Shown: one piece after another, positions 9,197-17,209 of the stretch
How positions within the stretch are numbered: the stretch's first letter is position 1
Layout: each line of letters opens with the position of its first letter
Assembly: GCA_963786195.1 (NCBI GenBank)
Contig: CAWAYH010000007.1
Span: forward strand, 79,691-143,690
From: CAWAYH01 sp963786195
GTDB lineage: Bacteria; Acidobacteriota; Vicinamibacteria; Vicinamibacterales; 2-12-FULL-66-21
Length of the DNA: 64,000 nt
Reading direction: 5' to 3'
The notes under the pieces: generated by a model
Seen by the model: the letters and a program-made list of their open reading frames with translations, nothing else
Told to the model about the DNA's origin: nothing
Databases searched by the model: none
Position numbers and translations under genes: made by a program

Positions 9197-9207
9197 TATT
9201 CTATGAT
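9197..9207. promoter_or_regulatory. Overlapping divergent -10 boxes of hisS and the 9214 gene
   Basis: The short sequence CTATTCTATGAT holds TATGAT on the plus strand (9202-9207, ending 6 nt before ATG 9214) and TAGAAT on the minus strand (9 nt before the hisS ATG). Each promoter's -35 region lies inside the opposite gene. The two transcripts would be leaderless or nearly so and probably compete. Confidence 0.5.
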
Positions 9208-9213
9208 GAGCGA

Positions 9214-11625
9214 ATGTCCCGAGCAGAAACAGCGGATTCGGGGGCTCGTCTCGCCCCGCTGCTGCTGTTGTTCTTCCTGTCAGGCGCGAGCGCGCTGGTC
9301 TATCAGGTGCTCTGGATGCGACTGCTCGCGCTGGTGTTCGGCGTGACGGTTCACGCGGCGAGCACGGTGCTCGCGGCATTCATGGCCGGTCTGGCGCTCG
9401 GGAGTGTCGCCGCCGGCCGGCTCGCCGACCGCGTCCGGCGACCGCTCGTCGTCTTCGCCGCCGCCGAGGCGCTCATCGCGGTCGCGGCGCTCGCCACGAC
9501 GTCCGCGCTCGGTGGCGTCGAAGCCTTCTACGTCTGGCTCCACTCATTCCTCGGCGACGTGCCGATCGTTCTCGGCCTCGCGCGGTTCGTGCTCTCCTTT
9601 GCGGTGCTCGTCGTGCCGGCGACGCTGATGGGCGCTACGCTCCCGCTGGTCGTGAAGTCGACGCTCGGCCGGGGCAGGATCCTGGGCCGCCAGGTCAGCC
9701 TCCTCTACGCGACGAACACCGCTGGCGCTATCGTCGGAGCGCTCGTCGCCGGGATCTGGATGGTGCCGCAGCTGGGGATCTGGTGGGCGTTTCGCCTGGG
9801 CGCGCTGACCAACCTGATCGTCGCCGCCGGCGCGCTCGCTCTGGCGCACTTCTCCGCGACTGACTCGTTCGCCGTTTCCTCTCCGTCCGAAACTGATCGC
9901 ACGACAACGGATGCCGAAGGCGCGACGGCGGCGCAGGGCTTCAGTCCCGCCGTCGATCCGGCGGTGCGGCGGCTGGTCATGCTGACCTTCGCCGTGTCCG
10001 GCTTTGCGTCGTTCGCGCTCGAGATCATCTGGTTCCGCATGCTCGTGGTGCTGTTGCGGCCGACGACCTACGCGTTCACCGTGATGCTGGCGACGGTGCT
10101 CGCGGGAATTGCCGCGGGCAGCTGGCTGTCGTCGGCATTCACCAGGAAGCCCCGAGCGAACGCCCTGGCGGCTCTCGCGATCCTGGAACTGCTGCTGGCG
10201 GTCACCGCGCTGGAATCGATGTTCATGATCGGGCGCGTCGCCGCGGTGAGCGCCTGGGCGAATCCGCTGTTCACGGGCGGACGGCTCGACTACCTGGGAC
10301 CACTGGCGGTGACGTCGATGGTGGCCATCTTCCCCGCGGCCGTGCTCATGGGGATGGCTTTTCCGATCGGCATTGCCATCTGGACCGCGGACGTCGGGCA
10401 TGCGCAGGCCGGCGAACGCATCGGCACGATCTACGCGATCAACGTGGCCGGTGCGGTCGCAGGGTCTCTGCTGACGGGATTCCTGCTGCTGCCGGCGATT
10501 GGCAGCCGCTCGAGCCTCGTGCTGATCTCGGCGCTCGTGCTGATCACCGGGATGCTGCTGCTCGCCCGTCTCCGTCGCAGCCCCGGCGTACTCGCTCTCG
10601 GCGCGATCGCGTCGATCGCATTTGTGTTCATCGCGTGGCGAACGCCCGACCCGGTGATGCGGCTGCTCCACTCACGATATCCCGGCGAGCTGCCGGTCTG
10701 GCGTCAGGAAGACGGTCACGCGACGGTGACCATCCTGAGGCGCGACTCACGGTTCGCGCCGCAGCCCGTCCGGAAGCTCTACATCAACGGCATGCACCAG
10801 GCCAGCGACGAACCGGGCATGGTCGCCTATCACCGCATCATCGGCACGCTGCCGCTGGCCATTCATCCGGATCCACGCAACGCGCTCGTGATCGGCGTCG
10901 GCGGCGGCGCGACTGCCGGAGCGGTCAGCGCGTTCGGCGATCATGTCGCGGTTGACGTCGTCGAGCTCTCGCCGGCGGTGGTGGCAGCCGCGCGCCAGTT
11001 CCACGACATCAACCAGAATCTTCTGCAGCGCCCGAACGTCCACCTGCGTGTGGACGACGGGCGGAACTACATGCTGCTGACGTCGGAGCGGTACGACGTC
11101 GTCACGGCCGACGTGATCCTGCCGATTCATGCGGGCGCCGGCAACCTGTATTCAAAGGAGTACTACCAGCTGATGCGCCACGTGCTGCGCAATCGTGGCG
11201 TCGCGCTGCAATGGATCGGAAGCCAGACGGTCACGGAATACAAGATGATCATGCGGACGTTCCTCTCGGTCTTTCCGCACACGACACTCTGGCAGGGCGG
11301 CACGCTGATGATCGGCGCCACGCGGCCGCTGGTGCTCGAGGAAGAGGCGTTTCTCCGCAAGCAGGCGGAGCCTGCGAACCGCCAGGCGCTCGACGCGATG
11401 GGCCTGACCAGCTTCGAGGCGCTGTTGTCGCGCTATACGGCGGGCCCGGCAGAGCTGAAGGCCTTCGTCGGCGAGGGACCGCTCCTGACCGACGATCGGC
11501 CCCTCACCGAGTATTTTCTCGCGATGCCGCGGAACGACGCGACCATCGATCTCTCACAGCTGCACGGCGACGTGCGCCGCCACGTCGTGAGGATGTCGGC
11601 TAGCGCTTCACCGTCGGATAACTGA
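9214..11625 (+). CDS. Fused multi-TM / spermidine-synthase-like methyltransferase-fold protein
   Basis: An intact 803-aa protein. The N-terminal two thirds hold many transmembrane helices (LAPLLLLFFLSGASALVYQ, GLALGSVAAGRLADRVRR), in the layout of fused MFS/spermidine synthases. The C-terminal third, from about residue 510, is a Rossmann domain with ALVIGVGGGATAGAVSAFG and VDVVELSPAVVAAA and an active-site-region motif VTADVILP. The substrate is unknown; such proteins in Acidobacteria and Planctomycetes are not shown to make polyamines. The start at 9214 is preferred over 9103, which overlaps hisS, because TATGAT ends 6 nt upstream. The 3' end overlaps the convergent M20 gene by 26 bp. Confidence 0.88.
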   Translation: MSRAETADSGARLAPLLLLFFLSGASALVYQVLWMRLLALVFGVTVHAASTVLAAFMAGLALGSVAAGRLADRVRRPLVVFAAAEALIAVAALATTSALGGVEAFYVWLHSFLGDVPIVLGLARFVLSFAVLVVPATLMGATLPLVVKSTLGRGRILGRQVSLLYATNTAGAIVGALVAGIWMVPQLGIWWAFRLGALTNLIVAAGALALAHFSATDSFAVSSPSETDRTTTDAEGATAAQGFSPAVDPAVRRLVMLTFAVSGFASFALEIIWFRMLVVLLRPTTYAFTVMLATVLAGIAAGSWLSSAFTRKPRANALAALAILELLLAVTALESMFMIGRVAAVSAWANPLFTGGRLDYLGPLAVTSMVAIFPAAVLMGMAFPIGIAIWTADVGHAQAGERIGTIYAINVAGAVAGSLLTGFLLLPAIGSRSSLVLISALVLITGMLLLARLRRSPGVLALGAIASIAFVFIAWRTPDPVMRLLHSRYPGELPVWRQEDGHATVTILRRDSRFAPQPVRKLYINGMHQASDEPGMVAYHRIIGTLPLAIHPDPRNALVIGVGGGATAGAVSAFGDHVAVDVVELSPAVVAAARQFHDINQNLLQRPNVHLRVDDGRNYMLLTSERYDVVTADVILPIHAGAGNLYSKEYYQLMRHVLRNRGVALQWIGSQTVTEYKMIMRTFLSVFPHTTLWQGGTLMIGATRPLVLEEEAFLRKQAEPANRQALDAMGLTSFEALLSRYTAGPAELKAFVGEGPLLTDDRPLTEYFLAMPRNDATIDLSQLHGDVRRHVVRMSASASPSDN

Positions 11626-13228
11626 TCCCGAGCTGCTCCAGGTACGTCTTGTACCGCGACGAATCGTAGTAGTACTTCTTCAGCTCCGGCCGGTAGCGAT
11701 CCATGACGCCCTTGTTCAGGTGAATCGCCGGCTTGTCCTGCGCGCGAATCAGCGGCTCGTACTTGGTTTCCTTCGTCTGCACGTTCCGGAAGTACTCCCA
11801 CGCCTGCTGGACGAGCACGGGCTTCAGCAGCAAATCCAGCACGGTCATCGCCTGCACCTTCGCGCCGGCCGTCGCGCCTTTGTGCGCGATCGGCGTCGCC
11901 ATCGATATCGCGTTCGCCCAGTTGTGGCCGGGCAGTCCCGGAATGTTCGACGGGAAGCGCAGGGTCACGGTCGGCACGTTCCACGAGATGTCGCCGATGT
12001 CGTCCGAGCCGCCACCGCGGTTGTCCCGGACCGGCCCCTGAAGCTCGCTCCCCACCTTCAACGAAAGACCCTGTTCGCGGCCACCGAGCTCTTTCTGAAG
12101 CGCTTTCGCCAGCGTCTGGTCCGCGTCGCTCCACTGCGGCATCCCGACTTTCTGAATGTTGGCAAACGTGGTTTCCGCGACGACCTTGTTGAAGTGCTGC
12201 GGCCAGGCGCTCCCCAGGACACGTGACGGCAATACTTCGGTGCCGGTCATCATCGCGGCCGCCTTCGCCATCGTCTCGCCGATCTCCCAGAGTTCCTTGA
12301 TGCGCTGATACGTCGTGTGCCGGAAGTAGTACCAGACGGACGCCGCACGCGGCACGACGTTCGGCTGATCGCCGCCATTGGTGACGACGTAGTGCGATCG
12401 ATGCTCGAGCGGCAGGTGCTCGCGCCGGTAGTTCCAGCCGATGTTCATCAGTTCGACGGCGTCGAGCGCGCTTCGACCGCGCCACGGCGCGCCGGCCGAG
12501 TGCGCGGTTTCACCCTTGAAGCTGAATTCGACTGACACGAGGCCGGTGCCGTCGCGATCGCCCCACGAGACGCCGAGCTCGTTGCCGACGTGCGTGAACA
12601 ACGCGACGTCGACGTCCTTGAAGAATCCTTCGCGGACGAAATACGCCTTGGTGCCGACCAGCTCCTCGGCCGTGCCGGGCCAGATCCGGATCGTCCCCGG
12701 CAGCTTCTCCCGCTCCATGATCTTCTTCACCGCGAGGGCCGCCGTGATGTTGACCGCCTGGCCGGAATTGTGCCCTTCGCCGTGGCCGGGCGCGCCTTCA
12801 ATCATCGGATCGTGATACGCCACGCCGGGCTTCTGTGACGCTTGAGGAATGCCGTCGATATCCGACCCGAGCGCGATGACCGGCTTGCCGGAGCCCCACG
12901 TCGCCATGAACGCCGTGGGGATCCCGGCGATGCCCTCCTGCACGCTGAAGCCGTTCTTCTTCAGGATGTCGATCAGGTAGCGGTTCGTCTCCACTTCCTG
13001 AAACCCCAGCTCGGCAAAGCTGAAGATCGAGTCCACCATCTGCTGCGTGAACTCCTTCATCGAGTCCACGTCCTTGAGGGCCTCCGACTTCAGCCGCTCG
13101 GTCCGGGCGTCATCTTTCGGGGCGGGGCGGGACGGCCCCGGAGACGGCTCCGACTGGCTCTGGGCCAGGGGCGTCGCCGCGACAGCCACGAGGAAGACGA
13201 ATGCCGGGATCGCTCGCAAACGGATCAT
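11600..13228 (-). CDS. Exported M20-family amidohydrolase (AbgB-like)
   Basis: A 542-aa protein starting MIRLRAIPAFVFLVAVAATP, a clear signal peptide. It matches the AbgB/M20D layout: metal-binding region GAPGHGEGHNSGQAVN, the catalytic-type Glu-Glu in WPGTAEELVGTKA, the dimerisation domain after FSFKGETAHSAGAPW, and a second metal region near DIGDISWNVPTVTLRFP. Relatives cleave p-aminobenzoyl-glutamate or other N-acyl amino acids. A periplasmic scavenging role is inferred. The gene is intact and divergent from moaA. Confidence 0.9.
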   Translation of the reverse strand: MIRLRAIPAFVFLVAVAATPLAQSQSEPSPGPSRPAPKDDARTERLKSEALKDVDSMKEFTQQMVDSIFSFAELGFQEVETNRYLIDILKKNGFSVQEGIAGIPTAFMATWGSGKPVIALGSDIDGIPQASQKPGVAYHDPMIEGAPGHGEGHNSGQAVNITAALAVKKIMEREKLPGTIRIWPGTAEELVGTKAYFVREGFFKDVDVALFTHVGNELGVSWGDRDGTGLVSVEFSFKGETAHSAGAPWRGRSALDAVELMNIGWNYRREHLPLEHRSHYVVTNGGDQPNVVPRAASVWYYFRHTTYQRIKELWEIGETMAKAAAMMTGTEVLPSRVLGSAWPQHFNKVVAETTFANIQKVGMPQWSDADQTLAKALQKELGGREQGLSLKVGSELQGPVRDNRGGGSDDIGDISWNVPTVTLRFPSNIPGLPGHNWANAISMATPIAHKGATAGAKVQAMTVLDLLLKPVLVQQAWEYFRNVQTKETKYEPLIRAQDKPAIHLNKGVMDRYRPELKKYYYDSSRYKTYLEQLGISYPTVKR

Positions 13229-13286
13229 GTGCGCAAACCTCCGCGGCGCGAGGATAGCAGAAATTCGGTGGATAATGAGGGTGTCG

Positions 13287-14312
13287 ATGTCGATTGCCGA
13301 TCGCTTTGGCCGGAAGCTCGGAAGCCTGCGCGTGTCAGTGACCGATCGCTGCAACCTGCGGTGTGTCTACTGCATGCCCGAACCGGACTACGTCTGGCTG
13401 CCCAGGGAAACGCTGCTGACGTTCGAGGAAATCGGCGACCTCGTCGACGTCTTCTCGGACCTGGGCGTCGATCGCGTCCGGATCACCGGCGGCGAGCCCC
13501 TGCTGCGCCACGACCTGCCGTCGCTGATTCATCAGCTGGCCAGCCGCCCGCGCATCCGCGATCTCGCGCTCACGACCAACGGGGTCCTGCTCGCGCCGGT
13601 GGCGCGCAGCCTGCGCGGCGCGGGCCTCCACCGAATCACGGTCAGCCTCGACACGCTCGATCGGACGCGATTCAGCGAGTTGACGCGATTCGACAGTCAT
13701 CAGGCAGTGCTCGCCGGGATCGAGGCCGCGACAGCGGCGGGGTTCGAGTCGGTCAAGATCGACACGGTCGTCATCCGCGGCGTCAATGACGACGAGCTGA
13801 TCGCGTTGCTCGAGTACGGGCGCGAGGCGGGCGTCGAAGTCCGGTTCATCGAATACATGGACGTCGGCGGCGCGACCCGCTGGTCGCCACAGCAAGTGGT
13901 CTCGCGGCAGGAGATCCTGGCAACGCTCGAGGCGTACTTCGGGGAGATCGTTCCGCTCGACGAGCCGCTGTCGTCCGCGCCGGCCGACCGCTACGTGCTC
14001 CCGGACGGCACCGTGTTCGGCATCATCTCGTCGACGACGGCACCGTTCTGCGCCTCGTGCGACCGCAGCCGCCTGACGGCCGACGGCATGTGGCTGATGT
14101 GTCTGTATGCCCGGGCGGGCACCGATCTCCGCCGGCCGCTGCGCGCCGGCGCGACGCGCGAGGAGCTCGAGCGCCTCATCGCGACCGTGTGGTCCTCACG
14201 CGCGGATCGCGGCGCCGAAGAGCGGCTCGTCGCCGAACGCCGCGAGCCGCTGATTCCCGTTAGCGCGCTGAAAAAAGACGCGCATCTCGAGATGCATACG
14301 CGTGGTGGGTAG
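13287..14312 (+). CDS. moaA: GTP 3',8-cyclase MoaA (molybdenum cofactor)
   Basis: A radical SAM enzyme of about 341 aa that makes 3',8-cyclo-GTP in molybdopterin synthesis. The SAM cluster motif is CNLRCVYC, followed by RITGGEPLLRHDL. The C-terminal second cluster is CASCDRSRLTADGMWLMC, and the protein ends in Gly-Gly, which MoaA needs for activation. ATG 13287 has TGAGGG 7 nt upstream; GTG 13281 and ATG 13275 are alternatives. GATAAT at 13271-13276 is a likely -10 box, giving a minimal leader. MoaA would supply the cofactor for MsrP further along the window. The gene is intact. Confidence 0.95.
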   Translation: MSIADRFGRKLGSLRVSVTDRCNLRCVYCMPEPDYVWLPRETLLTFEEIGDLVDVFSDLGVDRVRITGGEPLLRHDLPSLIHQLASRPRIRDLALTTNGVLLAPVARSLRGAGLHRITVSLDTLDRTRFSELTRFDSHQAVLAGIEAATAAGFESVKIDTVVIRGVNDDELIALLEYGREAGVEVRFIEYMDVGGATRWSPQQVVSRQEILATLEAYFGEIVPLDEPLSSAPADRYVLPDGTVFGIISSTTAPFCASCDRSRLTADGMWLMCLYARAGTDLRRPLRAGATREELERLIATVWSSRADRGAEERLVAERREPLIPVSALKKDAHLEMHTRGG

Positions 14313-14313
14313 A

Positions 14314-14340
14314 TCTCAGCCGTCAGCTGTCAGCTGTCAC
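14314..14340. repeat. Short tandem repeat (CAGCTGT family)
   Basis: After moaA, units of 7 bp (TCAGCCG, TCAGCTG, TCAGCTG, TCAC) repeat in tandem. Each unit is partly self-complementary. This is the shortest member of the word-repeat style seen elsewhere in the window. Confidence 0.5.
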
Positions 14341-14393
14341 GTTTCGGTGCCTCGGCCTCCAAGCTGATAGACTCCTCACCCGGAGGTTCTTCA

Positions 14394-15672
14394 ATGCGCG
14401 CAACTCTCCGTGCCGCGAGCGTGGCGCTGCTCCTGGCCTCGCCCGCGTTCCTGTCGGCTCAGAGTGGACCGCTTCCGCCCCAGGAGCCCACGGCTCTCGT
14501 CAACGCCAACGTCGTCAACGTTCGTGACGGCAAGATCATCCCGAACGCCACCGTCTTGCTGAAGGGACGGCAAGATCGTCTCCGTCGGATCCGGTGCTGC
14601 GCCGTCCGGCGTGACGGTGATCGACGTCCGCGGCCGCTACGTCATTCCTGGGCTCATCGATGCGCATACGCACATCGCGAACCTGCGCGCGGCGCGCACG
14701 GCGCTCGAGTCGGGCGTGACGACCGTGCGCAGCGCAGGTGTCGCGAGCTACCTGGATGTCGGGCTGCGCGAGCTGGTCAAAAAAGGCGCGCTCGCGGGCC
14801 CTGACGTCCTTGCCGCGGGATATCACGTGCGCCCGCAGCTTGCCGAAGAGGCGTTTCTGAGCGACCCGGTACTCTCGCCGTTCATGAACGGGGGGGTGAC
14901 CACGGCAGATGCCATCCGCCAGGTCGTGCGTGCGAACCTGTCGCACGGCGTGGATTGGATCAAGACGACGTCCACCGAGCGTGCTGGCCTGCCGGAAACC
15001 GATCCCCGGCGGCAGTTGTACACGGATGCCGACGTCAAAGTGATGGTGGACGAAGCGGCCGCGAAAGGCATCCCCGTGATGGCGCACGCGCATGGGGCGG
15101 AAGGTGCATTGGCGGCGGTTCAGGCAGGTGTCCGGAGCATCGAGCACGGCACGTATCTCTCGGACGAGGCGCTGCGCCTCATGAAGCAGAAGGGCACGTA
15201 TCTGGTCCCGACCTACGCCACCGTCGTCGATCTGACCGAGCCCGGCGGCGACTACGACAACCGCGACCTATTGTTGCGCGGCCGTCACATGCTGCCGCGG
15301 CTGCGCGACACCGTCCAGAGCGCCATCAAGCATGGCGTGAAGATCGTCACGGGCGCCGATACCAGTTATGGACCGACCAGCGTCACGCGCATCTCGCACG
15401 AGGTCGCGGCGTTTGTCGACATGGGCATGACACCGTTGCAGGCCCTGCAGTCCGCGACCACCGTGGCCGCCGACCTGCTCGCCATCACCTCGCGCGTGGG
15501 CGCCATCGAACCAGGTCTCGAGGCCGACCTCGTCGTCGTCGAGCGCAACCCGCTGGAACAGGTGCGCACGCTCGACGATCCGCTGCTCATCGTGAGCAAC
15601 GGGCGGGTCGTGGTGAACCGGCTGACGTTCGGGCGCCCGCCGGGGGGGTCGAATGGAGGCCGCGACCAATAG
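14394..15672 (+). CDS. Exported amidohydrolase (imidazolonepropionase-like), frameshifted
   Basis: GGAGG lies 7 nt before ATG 14394, and the product begins with a signal peptide (MRATLRAASVALLLASPAFL). A single extra G in GGG near 14566-14568 breaks the frame between NATVLLK and DGKIVSVGSG. After the break comes the metal motif GLIDAHTHI, then HAHGAEG, SIEHGTYLSDEA, VTGADTSYG and the closing GAIEPGLEADLVVVERNPLE. This layout is typical of periplasmic imidazolonepropionase-like amidohydrolases. The substrate cannot be read from the sequence. Repaired length is about 425 aa. Confidence 0.88.
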
Positions 15673-15709
15673 CCACGAGAGAACTAGTCTTTACGATCGG
15701 AGCCGGATT

Positions 15710-17209
15710 ATGCTGAACGTCCGCGCCGCCGTCGGTATCCTCCTCCTTGCGACATCATTCCTCTTTCCTCATTCCTCGTTCCTGCTTGTGGCGGCCTCGC
15801 AGGATGCGAGCTGGTCGCGGTTTCGAGGGCCCAACGGCTCTGGTATCGCGGAGGCCACGGGGTTGCCGATCCAGTTCGGCCCCGAGCAAAACGTGATCTG
15901 GAAGGCGTCGCTCCCGGCCGGCCATTCCTCGCCGGTCCTGTCGCGCCGGCATGTCCTCGTGACTGCGCTCGAGGGGCAGGATCTGTTGACGCTCGCGCTC
16001 GACCGCACCTCCGGGAAGGTACTCTGGCGGCAGGTGGCCCCGAAGCCGAGAGCTCAGACAGTCGACAAGCGGAACCATCCTGCATCTCCCTCGCCGGCCA
16101 CCGACGGCGAGAACGTGTACGTCTTCTTCCAGGACTTCGGCCTGCTTTCCTACGACAGCCAGGGGCGAGAGCGGTGGCGCCTGCCGCTCGGCCCGTTCGC
16201 GAACTCGTACGGCATGGGCTCATCTCCCGTCGTCGTTGGGGACTCGGTGATTCTGGTCGCCGACCAGAGCGCCGGCTCTTACATCCTGGCGGTCGGCGCA
16301 AAGGATGGCCGGGTGCGCTGGAAGACCGACCGGCCGGAGGCCAAGACCGGCCACTCGACCCCGATCGTGTACCAGCCGGCCAACGGCGAAGCACAGCTTC
16401 TCATTCCGGGTTCGTTCTTTCTGACGGCGTATTCGTCGAAGACCGGTCAGAAGATCTGGTGGGTCAGCGGCCTGGCGTTCGAGATGAAGGCCACACCCGT
16501 CATCGGGAGTGACACGGTCTTCATTCACGGCACCAGCACGTCACAGTTCAAGGACAGCTTCAACAACAGCATCCCGGATTTCGATTCGCTCCTGCCCAAG
16601 CACGACCTCGACGGCGACCGTCGATTCTCGAGAGAAGAGATTCCCGACGACCTGGCCAGACGGTGGATCAAGCTGATGGATCTCGACGGGGACAATCTTC
16701 TGAATGCGGCCGAGTGGGCGTACTACCAGGCCGCCCGCAAGACCAAGGGAGGCCTCTGGGCATACCGGCTTGGCGGTCGGAACGACATGACCGCCGCCAA
16801 TATGCTCTGGCACTACGACCGCGCCGTGCCGCAGCTTCCGTCGCCGCTGCTGTACCGGAACGTCCTGTACATGGTCAACGACGGCGGCATCGTAACCTCG
16901 CTCGACCCCGCAACAGGCCAGAGCCTGGCGCAGCGCCGGATGGAAGGCGCGATGGATCACTTTTACGCCTCGCCGGTGGCGGCCGACAACAAGATCTTCC
17001 TCGTGAGCGAGAGCGGCAAGGTCGCGGTGATGAAGGCAGACTCGTCACTGGAGATCCTGGCGGTCAACGAATTGGACGATCTCTGCTACGCCACGCCCGC
17101 GATCGACGGCACGCGCATCTACATCCGGACGCGTGGCGCGCTGTACGCCTTCGGGCTGCCGGCGCGTTCCGCCGGCTCCCCTTTCACCTCCGGAGAAAAA
17201 CCTCTATGA
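15710..17209 (+). CDS. Exported PQQ-type beta-propeller with EF-hand insert
   Basis: A 499-aa protein. The start at 15710 has CGGAG 8 nt upstream and gives a signal peptide (MLNVRAAVGILLLATSFLFP). The body has outer-membrane-BamB/quinoprotein-like blades: WRLPLGPFANSYGMGSSPVV, VYQPANGEAQLLIPGS, AMDHFYASPVAADNKIFLVS. Between blades lie two EF-hand-like loops, KHDLDGDRRFSREE and MDLDGDNLLNAAE, which suggest Ca2+ binding. No PQQ-dehydrogenase catalytic motif is evident, so a scaffold or binding role is as likely as an enzyme. Its TGA overlaps the ATG of the next gene. Part of the signal peptide is encoded by a TTCCT-type tandem repeat (15757-15786). Confidence 0.85.
   Translation: MLNVRAAVGILLLATSFLFPHSSFLLVAASQDASWSRFRGPNGSGIAEATGLPIQFGPEQNVIWKASLPAGHSSPVLSRRHVLVTALEGQDLLTLALDRTSGKVLWRQVAPKPRAQTVDKRNHPASPSPATDGENVYVFFQDFGLLSYDSQGRERWRLPLGPFANSYGMGSSPVVVGDSVILVADQSAGSYILAVGAKDGRVRWKTDRPEAKTGHSTPIVYQPANGEAQLLIPGSFFLTAYSSKTGQKIWWVSGLAFEMKATPVIGSDTVFIHGTSTSQFKDSFNNSIPDFDSLLPKHDLDGDRRFSREEIPDDLARRWIKLMDLDGDNLLNAAEWAYYQAARKTKGGLWAYRLGGRNDMTAANMLWHYDRAVPQLPSPLLYRNVLYMVNDGGIVTSLDPATGQSLAQRRMEGAMDHFYASPVAADNKIFLVSESGKVAVMKADSSLEILAVNELDDLCYATPAIDGTRIYIRTRGALYAFGLPARSAGSPFTSGEKPL

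Noticed and set aside
14336..14350. 15-bp identity (TCACGTTTCGGTGCC) with 19500 and 25698 as a possible mobile-element end
   Set aside because: At the other two sites it is the coding end of the permease. A 15-mer match by chance is plausible in 64 kb, and flanks differ.
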